Shown here: positions 57,806-64,000 of the stretch, one piece after another
Layout: each line of letters opens with the position of its first letter
Numbering within the stretch: the first letter of the stretch is position 1
Source of the DNA: Arenibacter algicola
Lineage (GTDB): Bacteria > Bacteroidota > Bacteroidia > Flavobacteriales > Flavobacteriaceae
Assembly: GCF_018860365.1 (NCBI RefSeq)
Contig: NZ_JAHKPO010000003.1
Span: 868,001 to 932,000 of the forward strand
Direction: 5' to 3'
DNA: 64,000 nt
The notes under the pieces: model-generated
What the model saw: the letters and a program-made list of their open reading frames with translations, nothing else
Told to the model about the DNA's origin: nothing
Database searches by the model: none
Translations under genes and position numbers: made by a program

Positions 57806-59245
57806 ATGAAATCAAAAGCGATATTACAGTTGGCGTTCTTTGTGACCCAATTTTTATGTGTCCCTGTTGTAAGTGGCCAAAATGCCTTTAACCCTTCGGA
57901 ATTAAAGGAAGATTTTCAACTCTTCAGGACAGCTTTGGAGGAGGCACATCCGGGAATCTACCGGTATGAAACCAAAGCTGCAATGGATGAAAGTTTTGAG
58001 TCAATTGTAAAGGAACTCGATAAGCCACTTAGTCAACAGGAGTTTTATAAAATATTGAACCCGGTATTGGCTAAAATTGGATGTGGACATACCAAATTAA
58101 TGCCTTCGGAGGATAAGGGATTTATGTATTATTACAATATGGAAACTCTATTTCCATTAAAACTTTTTCTGGACAAGAACAAGGCTTACGTGCGCTATAG
58201 CTATGATACCAAGGTTAAATTGGAACCTGGAACCGAAATTACCGCTATCAATGGTATAGCTATGGGGGAGATTATTGAAGGGTTATTGAACAATCTGTTT
58301 TCTGACGGACACAACCAAACTTTCAAGTACTACGAACTTAATAGGTATTTTAACGCTTTATTCTCCAATTTTTATTTGGAGGAGGGTAAGGCCCATAACC
58401 AATTTAACATCACCTATAAGTACCGTGGGAAAAAGGGCAGTATGTCTCTACCTTCGGTTTCCTACCAAATAGTAATGGAACATGATACTGCAAAACAAAA
58501 CAGTATACCCTATCAACTGGAATTTAAGAATGGAAAGACAGCCCTGTTGACCATACGTACCTTCTGGCCAGACGAGGAAAAATATAATTTTGAGGCCTTT
58601 TTAAAGGAAACGTTTACGGACATCAACGCCAAAAGTATTCAAAATTTGATTTTGGATTTGAGAGGAAACGAAGGAGGAAAAGATGCCTTTGGAGCACTAC
58701 TGTTGTCCTATTTGGTAAATGCCGAATTTAGGTATTATGACAAACTGGTATTGGCGACCAATGAAAGATTTACATTTGTGGAGCATGCCCAATTACCTGA
58801 GGGTTATGAGCAGTTAAGGGCTTTGATAACCCAAACCGAAGATGGGGAATTTCGTTGGGAGCATAACGGTAACCTGGCTGTACAAACACCACAAGAAAAT
58901 CCTTTTAAGGGGCGGGTTTACGTATTGATAGACGGAGCCTGTTTCTCTGTCACTTCCGAGTTTTGTGCCGTGGCAAACCATCTGGATAGGGTTAGCTTTA
59001 TAGGCGAGGAAACAGGAGGTGGATATTATGGAAATAATAGCGGTGCCTTTGCTATAGTTACCCTTCCCAACTCCAAGATGAAACTGGGGATTCCTTTGAT
59101 GGCCTACTATACTGCGGTTAAAGATTATGAATTTACAGATAGAGGTATTGTGCCCCATTACCAGGTGCAACCAACGATAATGGGTATTTTGTCCGGTAAG
59201 GACGAAATTATGGAACGGACCATGAAAATCATGAATAAAGGATAA
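57806..59245 (+). CDS. S41-family (C-terminal processing-like) serine peptidase
   Basis: A 479-residue exported protein (signal to about SGQ, residue 25). The helical N-terminal part (about 30-105: ALEEAHPGIYRYETKAAMDE) and a PDZ-like segment precede the S41 catalytic domain (about 245-475). The latter has NLILDLRGNEGGKDAFG and the nucleophile Ser381 in DGACFSVTSEFCA, then the turn GEETGGGYYGNNSG. This arrangement matches the interphotoreceptor-retinoid-binding/tricorn-core type of S41 protein common in Bacteroidota. The catalytic Lys expected after the Ser is not evident by eye. It may degrade or process periplasmic peptides. The GNAT gene follows after 43 bp. Confidence 0.88.
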   Translation: MKSKAILQLAFFVTQFLCVPVVSGQNAFNPSELKEDFQLFRTALEEAHPGIYRYETKAAMDESFESIVKELDKPLSQQEFYKILNPVLAKIGCGHTKLMPSEDKGFMYYYNMETLFPLKLFLDKNKAYVRYSYDTKVKLEPGTEITAINGIAMGEIIEGLLNNLFSDGHNQTFKYYELNRYFNALFSNFYLEEGKAHNQFNITYKYRGKKGSMSLPSVSYQIVMEHDTAKQNSIPYQLEFKNGKTALLTIRTFWPDEEKYNFEAFLKETFTDINAKSIQNLILDLRGNEGGKDAFGALLLSYLVNAEFRYYDKLVLATNERFTFVEHAQLPEGYEQLRALITQTEDGEFRWEHNGNLAVQTPQENPFKGRVYVLIDGACFSVTSEFCAVANHLDRVSFIGEETGGGYYGNNSGAFAIVTLPNSKMKLGIPLMAYYTAVKDYEFTDRGIVPHYQVQPTIMGILSGKDEIMERTMKIMNKG

Positions 59246-59288
59246 ATATGGTTGCTGTACAAGAAATAAGGTAGAAACTTAATGAAGT

Positions 59289-59816
59289 ATGGTAGCTAAA
59301 ATGGTCATAGAAACAGAGAATTTAAGGTTGGTCCCTTGTGATGCCCAATTGCTTAAAATGGCAATTAAGGGAAATAAACAACTTTCCAAATTTCTTGGAG
59401 TGTCTCTAGCGGACCAGTGGACTACATTTGGGGTTGATGCTTTACAATATGCTCTGGACCAAATATTGGCCAGGCCGGGGGAATTGGGGTGGTGGACCTA
59501 TTTTCCAATTCATAAACTAGATAATACGCTGATTGGAAGTGGAGGATACAAGGGAAGTCCAACTGAAGATGGTACTGTTGAATTGGGTTATGAAATTGCT
59601 TCAGGATACTGTAACAGGGGGCTTGCTACTGAAATGGCAAGAGGATTAATTATGAAGGCGTTTATGGATAATCGGGTTAAATCCATTTTGGCGCATACCT
59701 TGGCACAATCAAATGCATCCACAACAGTTTTAGCAAAATGTGGATTCACTAAAATAGAAGAAGTGGAAAGCACTGAAGATGGCTTCATTTGGAAATGGGA
59801 ATTAATCAGGGCTTAA
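59289..59816 (+). CDS. GNAT-family N-acetyltransferase
   Basis: A 175-residue RimJ/RimL-like GNAT protein. Strands and motifs seen are ETENLRLVPCDAQLLKMA (start), WWTYFPIHKLDNTLIGSGGY (beta4 region), GTVELGYEIASGYCNRGLATEM (acetyl-CoA-binding R-G-x-A loop) and SNASTTVLAKCGFTKI (C-terminal part). An internal ATG at 59301 is an alternative start, 12 bases in. The substrate is unknown, the protein is cytosolic, and it may be transcribed with the S41 peptidase gene. Confidence 0.87.
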   Translation: MVAKMVIETENLRLVPCDAQLLKMAIKGNKQLSKFLGVSLADQWTTFGVDALQYALDQILARPGELGWWTYFPIHKLDNTLIGSGGYKGSPTEDGTVELGYEIASGYCNRGLATEMARGLIMKAFMDNRVKSILAHTLAQSNASTTVLAKCGFTKIEEVESTEDGFIWKWELIRA

Positions 59817-59895
59817 TTAGTAGGAGGGGCCATTACTTTTTGCTAAGAGCCAATTTCTAAATGAAGAATATCTCCTTTAGTTTTAAATTTACCTT

Positions 59896-60435
59896 ATGGA
59901 AAAAAGAAATTTGGTCTTTATAGCCACTAGCTTGGATGGCTATATCGCCGATAGGAAAGGTAGATTGGATTGGCTTACCACCATTCCCAATCCCGAGCAA
60001 TCGGATATGGGTTATAATGAATTTATGGCCCAGGTGGATGCCCTGGTGATGGGCCGTAAAACTTTTGAAACAGTCTGTGGTTTTGAAGGGGATTGGCCAT
60101 ATGCCAAACCAGTTTTTATAGTAAGCAGAACCTTGGATACACTGGCAGAGGATTATAGGGATAAGGCCGAATTGGTTATAGGAAGCTTAACGGAAATCTT
60201 GGAGCAAATACATAACAAGGGATACCATAAGCTTTATATAGATGGAGGGGTAACCATCCAGAACTTTTTAAAGGAAGATCTCATTGATGAAATTACAATT
60301 ACGACCATCCCCATAGTCTTGGGAGGAGGAACTGCGTTGTTTTCAAAACTTCCCACAGAATTGGAATTTACTTTGGTATCTTCAAAAGTCTTTTTGAATC
60401 AGTTAGTTCAAAATCATTATCAGCGGAAGGGATAA
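59896..60435 (+). CDS. dihydrofolate reductase-like RibD_C protein
   Basis: A 179-residue protein with the RibD C-terminal/DHFR-like fold. NLVFIATSLDGYIADRKGRLDW is the N-terminal strand and loop, VDALVMGRKTFETVCGF binds the pyridine nucleotide, and KLYIDGGVTIQNFL and ITTIPIVLGGGTALF complete the Rossmann-like core. Members are NADPH-dependent reductases of unknown substrates, only distantly related to riboflavin synthesis RibD. It is cytosolic and a single gene, 79 bp after the GNAT gene. Confidence 0.88.
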   Translation: MEKRNLVFIATSLDGYIADRKGRLDWLTTIPNPEQSDMGYNEFMAQVDALVMGRKTFETVCGFEGDWPYAKPVFIVSRTLDTLAEDYRDKAELVIGSLTEILEQIHNKGYHKLYIDGGVTIQNFLKEDLIDEITITTIPIVLGGGTALFSKLPTELEFTLVSSKVFLNQLVQNHYQRKG

Positions 60436-60651
60436 ATTATAGCGCTTAATTTTATCAAAATAGCTGAAAATATTAAATGCATTTTTCAAGATATTTTTAT
60501 CTGTGCTTCGGGAGTTGTTAGAAACTCTTTTCAGGAGACCAATCTGTGGTAGAATATATCGTGCAGAAGTTTTAAGGTTTTCCTATCTTAGGACCATAAT
60601 TTCAATTATTGAATGTAGCTGTTGCAATATAGCTTCTCTAAAAAACTGTAA

Positions 60652-61497
60652 ATGCGTTTAAAATTATTTATTGCCCTAATAATTGGTACTTTATTCAGTA
60701 CCCAAATTTGTAATTCCCAAGAGGAGATTCTTTATAAAAAAGTGGATACAACCCAGTTGTTTTTGGAAGTGCATTACCCTCCCAATATGGGATCATCCAA
60801 AAATTATCCGGCCATGGTTTTCTTTTTTGGCGGCGGTTGGGTAGGGGGCAAAAGGTCCCAATTCCTGCATCAGGCACAATATTTTGCCAAAAGAGGGATA
60901 GTTTGTTTTTTGGCGGATTACCGAACTTCAAAAATAAATGGAACAACTCCTTTCGAGTCTCTAAAAGATGCTAAGTCGGCCATCAGGTTTATAAGAAAAA
61001 ATGCGGCCAAGTTTAACATAGACGGTAACAAGCTTATAGCTTCCGGAGGCTCTGCCGGCGGGCATTTAGCGGCTGCAACGGCTTTAATTGAAGGGTATAA
61101 TGACCCGGTCGACGATTCAACCATTGATTGTATCCCCAATGCCCTGGTTCTCTTTAATCCAGTGGTGGATAATGGTCCTGGAGGTTATGGTTATGAAAGG
61201 ATAGGGGACGCTTACAAGGACTTTTCCCCACTTCACAATATTAAAAAAGCGGCTCCCCCAACCATCGTCTTCCAGGGAACCAAGGACCACTTGATTCCAG
61301 TGGTGACTGCCGAGTATTTTAAAATGGTAATGGAAAAAGTGGAAAGTAGGTGCGACCTTAAATTGTATGAAGGGGAGGGGCATGGATTTTTTAACTATGC
61401 CAATCTTAAAGCCTATAAAAGTACAGTTGCTGAGGCGGATCAATTTTTGTTGTCCCTGGGATATTTAAAGAAGGAACCAATAATAAACATTGATTAA
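60652..61497 (+). CDS. secreted alpha/beta hydrolase (BD-FAE/esterase type)
   Basis: A 281-residue protein with a signal peptide (to about ICNSQ, residue 23). It has the HSL-like oxyanion-hole segment FFGGGWVGG (His replaced by Phe at the first position), the nucleophile Ser134 in ASGGSAGGHLA, the Asp of GTKDHLIP and the His of EGEGHGFFN. It likely cleaves acetyl or other ester groups from sugars or small esters outside the cytoplasm. The substrate is unknown. The loss of the first His of the H-G-G-G motif is shared with some related bacterial esterases. It is a single gene, with the SMR gene 67 bp downstream. Confidence 0.88.
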   Translation: MRLKLFIALIIGTLFSTQICNSQEEILYKKVDTTQLFLEVHYPPNMGSSKNYPAMVFFFGGGWVGGKRSQFLHQAQYFAKRGIVCFLADYRTSKINGTTPFESLKDAKSAIRFIRKNAAKFNIDGNKLIASGGSAGGHLAAATALIEGYNDPVDDSTIDCIPNALVLFNPVVDNGPGGYGYERIGDAYKDFSPLHNIKKAAPPTIVFQGTKDHLIPVVTAEYFKMVMEKVESRCDLKLYEGEGHGFFNYANLKAYKSTVAEADQFLLSLGYLKKEPIINID

Positions 61498-61564
61498 TAA
61501 AATTATCAGGACAGGGAGGCTGTTGGAAAACATTATTATAAACCACACGGACTAAAGGATTTTT

Positions 61565-61891
61565 ATGAATTGGATTTTTCTAATCATTGCAGGCCTCTTT
61601 GAAGTGGCTTTTGCGGCCTGTCTTGGGAAAGCAAAGGAGTCTACCGGTGCAGAGGCGACCTATTGGTACATTGGTTTTTTGCTGTGTTTGGCTATTAGTA
61701 TGATGCTGTTGGTTAGGGCAACACGGGAATTGCCCATAGGTACAGCTTATGCCGTTTGGACAGGAATAGGAGCGGTTGGTACTGTATTGGTAGGTATCCT
61801 GGTGTTTAAAGAGCCTGCCACCTTTTGGAGGATGTTCTTTATTACCACCTTAATATGTTCCATTATTGGACTGAAGTTTGTGTCCAATTAA
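61565..61891 (+). CDS. sugE: SMR-family exporter (SugE/Gdx-like)
   Basis: A 108-residue four-helix small multidrug resistance protein. The conserved Glu13 (IAGLFEVAFA) lies in helix 1, and ELPIGTAYAVWTGIGAVGT in helix 3 is the SugE/Gdx signature. The family works as a dual-topology dimer in the inner membrane. Gdx members export guanidinium in exchange for protons. Bacteroidota members are often encoded alone, as here, with no guanidine riboswitch that I could recognise upstream. The assignment to the guanidinium subtype is by motif. Confidence 0.9.
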   Translation: MNWIFLIIAGLFEVAFAACLGKAKESTGAEATYWYIGFLLCLAISMMLLVRATRELPIGTAYAVWTGIGAVGTVLVGILVFKEPATFWRMFFITTLICSIIGLKFVSN

Positions 61892-61957
61892 TTTAAGGCG
61901 TATTCCCTAACAAGAACTAGGTTGTTGTATGGGTCAATTGTTTTATTTGCTTATAAA

Positions 61958-62296
61958 ATGAATGCAGCGAATCGGCTTCTTTTAATTAAATGGGTACACA
62001 CCCTGATCTGGCTATTTTTTGTGGTCGTTATTTTCTATATTTTGTATTCAGGAATTTTTAATGATGTCAATATTTATACCTGGGTCGGCATAGGCTTAAT
62101 TGTAGGGGAGGGTATTGTTCTTTTGGTTTTCAAAATGTTTTGTCCCTTAACCGTTATGGCAAGGAAATATTCGGATTCGGAAAAGGATAATTTTGATATT
62201 TTTCTTCCCAATTGGTTGGCTAAATATAATAAACTGATTTTTACTACCCTCTATGTCATTGGGTTGATAATAGTATTGATACGGACTATATTTTGA
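61958..62296 (+). CDS. small membrane protein of unknown function
   Basis: A 112-residue protein from the ATG at 61958. A TTG 36 bases earlier is in frame but adds an unlikely start. Three transmembrane helices are apparent (about 10-30, 40-62 and 88-110), with a hydrophilic segment ARKYSDSEKDNFDIFLPNW between the last two. I do not recognise the family with certainty. It is like short uncharacterised inner-membrane proteins common in Flavobacteriia. It follows the SMR gene by 66 bp and precedes the SGNH gene by 147 bp. Confidence 0.7.
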   Translation: MNAANRLLLIKWVHTLIWLFFVVVIFYILYSGIFNDVNIYTWVGIGLIVGEGIVLLVFKMFCPLTVMARKYSDSEKDNFDIFLPNWLAKYNKLIFTTLYVIGLIIVLIRTIF

Positions 62297-62443
62297 GACC
62301 ATTTTATTTTTTGCGCTAAAAGTTACCTTTATTACTTAGGATTAAGACTGTAAATGAAAAAAGGAACTTTCATAATAATACATTGCAAAGTTAGGATTGA
62401 TAAAAACAGATAACCAATACCTAAACATACAAATCGATCACAA

Positions 62444-63382
62444 ATGATGAATACCAAATTTTTAGGAATACTTCTCTTCTTCTTGATCGGGTCGCAATTT
62501 CATGTTAAGGCCCAAAATTCTTATGAAATACCTCAGGGTGTTAAGCGAATACTTTTTATTGGCAACAGTATTACCTATTCCGGACAGTATGTGTCTTATA
62601 TAGATGCCTATTTTACCTTACGATACCCGGATCGGGATTTTGAAATTATTAATGTGGGTTTACCCAGTGAAACGGTATCCGGTCTTTCGGAACAAGGTCA
62701 TGCCGATGGTAAATTTCCACGTCCCGATCTTCATGAGCGTTTGGAACGCATTATTTCTCAGGTAAAGCCTGATTTGGTATTGGCCTGCTATGGTATGAAC
62801 GATGGCATTTATCTGCCCTTTGATGAAGGGCGTTTTCAAAAATACAAGGAGGGAATCCTTTGGTTAAATAACCAAGTTGTGGAATCCGGGGCTTCCATTG
62901 TACATATGACCCCACCCATTTACGATGAGCGTATGGGGGAAGCCTATGCCAATGTATTGGACATATATGCGGATTGGCTTATCAGTAAACGATATACTGA
63001 TCAATGGGAGGTAATAGATCTCCACTGGCCCATGAAAAAATACTTGGAAGATAAGCGTCTTACCGATAATAATTATTTTTTAGCCAAGGACGGTGTTCAC
63101 CCAAATGATACAGGTCATTGGATTATGGCCCAACAGCTGCTTTTATATCTTGGGGAAGGGGAAGTATCCAAAGCCAATGGTATTGAGGAAGTGGTTTCCC
63201 AATTTCACCATGGGGAAGAAATATGGAAGCTGGTAGAGGAAAGGCAAAAAATGATGAAAGATGCATGGCTCACGTCCATAGGTCACCAAAGGCCTGGAAT
63301 GAATGTGGGGCTTACCCTTGGGGAAGCTTTGGACAAAAAGGAAATACTGCGGAAGGAGATACGTAATTTACAGAGGAAATAA
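62444..63382 (+). CDS. secreted SGNH/GDSL-type hydrolase
   Basis: A 312-residue exported esterase-like protein (signal to about VKAQ, residue 24). The SGNH blocks are visible: Ser42 in LFIGNSITYSG (block I), GLPSETVSG (Gly block), CYGMNDGIYLPF with the Asn (block III), and the Asp-His pair in KDGVHPNDTGHW (block V). Such enzymes remove acyl or acetyl groups from carbohydrates or act on lipids. The N-S-I-T version is typical of carbohydrate esterases in Bacteroidota. The C-terminal ~60 residues are helical and of unknown role. It is cytosol-independent and likely acts in the periplasm. Confidence 0.9.
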   Translation: MMNTKFLGILLFFLIGSQFHVKAQNSYEIPQGVKRILFIGNSITYSGQYVSYIDAYFTLRYPDRDFEIINVGLPSETVSGLSEQGHADGKFPRPDLHERLERIISQVKPDLVLACYGMNDGIYLPFDEGRFQKYKEGILWLNNQVVESGASIVHMTPPIYDERMGEAYANVLDIYADWLISKRYTDQWEVIDLHWPMKKYLEDKRLTDNNYFLAKDGVHPNDTGHWIMAQQLLLYLGEGEVSKANGIEEVVSQFHHGEEIWKLVEERQKMMKDAWLTSIGHQRPGMNVGLTLGEALDKKEILRKEIRNLQRK

Positions 63383-63403
63383 GTAAGCTAATTTGCTATT
63401 TTA

Positions 63404-63898
63404 ATGAACATACTATACATACATGGACTTAACGGTAGTCTAAGCGAAGAAAAAAGAACAATTCTAGAGAATTACGGTACCGTGTATTCCCCTTCTATCG
63501 ACTATGAATCGGACAATAATAGTATCGAAAATATAAGAAGGCAATTTGTAGATGGAAAAATAGATGTCGTAATGGGCAGCAGTATGGGTGGTTTTGTAGG
63601 TTATTATCTGTCCATTGCATTAAAAAAACCGGCCTTATTGTTCAATCCGGCCTTGGTTTCCCGTTCGGTATTTCAAAATGTACCGGATTATTTCAATCCC
63701 AATCGATCCTTTAAACGATTGGTCCTAGGGGCAAAGGATGAGGTGGTTGATCCAAAGGACACCTTGAAATTTATAGGGGAAAGAATTGCCGAAAATATGG
63801 ATTACCATATCTCCCTACGACAGGACTTGGCACATAGGATTCCACAGGACATATTCGAATATGAGGTTCGCTCCTTTTTTAATCATCTATCCACGTAA
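63404..63898 (+). CDS. YqiA/YcfP-like alpha/beta hydrolase
   Basis: A 164-residue UPF0227-type protein, shorter than typical esterases. The oxyanion segment ILYIHGLNGSLSEEK is at the start, the nucleophile is the Ser of VMGSSMGGFVGYY, and LLFNPAL, LGAKDEVVDPKDT and the terminal AHRIP (His) complete the triad. No signal peptide is present, so it is cytosolic. Family members are esterases of unknown in-vivo substrate. It starts 21 bp after the SGNH hydrolase gene, probably in the same operon. A weak hairpin follows at 63955-63972. Confidence 0.88.
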   Translation: MNILYIHGLNGSLSEEKRTILENYGTVYSPSIDYESDNNSIENIRRQFVDGKIDVVMGSSMGGFVGYYLSIALKKPALLFNPALVSRSVFQNVPDYFNPNRSFKRLVLGAKDEVVDPKDTLKFIGERIAENMDYHISLRQDLAHRIPQDIFEYEVRSFFNHLST

Positions 63899-63954
63899 CG
63901 ACCTACCTTCCGTGAAGATCCAATTTATATATTCAAAACGTTAAATACATGAAA

Positions 63955-63972
63955 AGCCATTCTGTTGGCTTA
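63955..63972 (+). terminator. weak terminator at the right end
   Basis: 6-bp stem AAGCCA (63955-63960) / TGGCTT (63967-63972) with TTCTGT loop, then ATTCTTTTTTAATTTT. The position and T-run fit termination after the YqiA-like gene. The stem is short. Confidence 0.5.
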
Positions 63973-64000
63973 TTCTTTTTTAATTTTATACTCCAAATTC

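Overview
The window looks like the chromosome of a Bacteroidota species, most likely a marine member of the Flavobacteriaceae. The signs are a low-GC sequence, a SusC/SusD pair, many sulfatases and secreted hydrolases, lipoproteins with Bacteroidota-type signals, A/T-rich leaders with almost no Shine-Dalgarno sequences, and a propeller-type two-component sensor. I saw no rRNA, tRNA, CRISPR array, insertion sequence or phage gene.

Region 1 (1-24.4 kb) is a nutrient acquisition locus. On the minus strand, susC and susD are followed by a sulfatase, a secreted Xaa-Pro peptidase, a lipoprotein sulfatase and an M1 aminopeptidase cut by the window edge. Upstream lie an Fe-S L-serine dehydratase and, on the plus strand, two tandem AraC-type regulators, a DPP-IV-type peptidase, a cytosolic Xaa-Pro aminopeptidase, a GH42-like secreted protein and a DHDPS-family lyase. 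A third sulfatase closes the block. Sulfatases mixed with proline-specific peptidases and serine deamination suggest a sulfated glycopeptide or glycoprotein as substrate rather than a plain polysaccharide. This is an inference.

Region 2 (24.7-40.5 kb) is mostly metabolic and stress genes: an L-rhamnose-mutarotase family protein, fructose-1,6-bisphosphatase, an aldo/keto reductase, a VIT-family transporter, a flavin reductase, a GH20 beta-hexosaminidase, a Tat-exported phosphocholine phospholipase C, catalase-peroxidase, an LCMT-like methyltransferase, a YfcC-type transporter and an SRPBCC protein.

Region 3 (40.6-44.3 kb) is a copper-handling cluster: a Cys-rich exported protein, an HMA-DUF3347 protein and a multicopper oxidase with an extra C-terminal domain that looks like an outer-membrane strand region.

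Region 4 (44.4-57.2 kb) holds a GNAT protein, a TIM-barrel isomerase, a phosphotriesterase-like hydrolase, a SRAP/HMCES protein, a short orphan gene and a gene-free stretch with two copies of a palindromic repeat. An orphan PAS histidine kinase without an ATG start follows. Then come, on the minus strand, a propeller-type histidine kinase, its NarL-type response regulator, a PKD/beta-helix lipoprotein and a DUF2807 lipoprotein.

Region 5 (57.2-64 kb) has plus-strand single genes: an S41 peptidase, GNAT, a RibD_C-type reductase, an alpha/beta hydrolase, an SMR transporter, a small membrane protein, an SGNH hydrolase and a YqiA-like hydrolase. Hairpin terminators separate several of these units.
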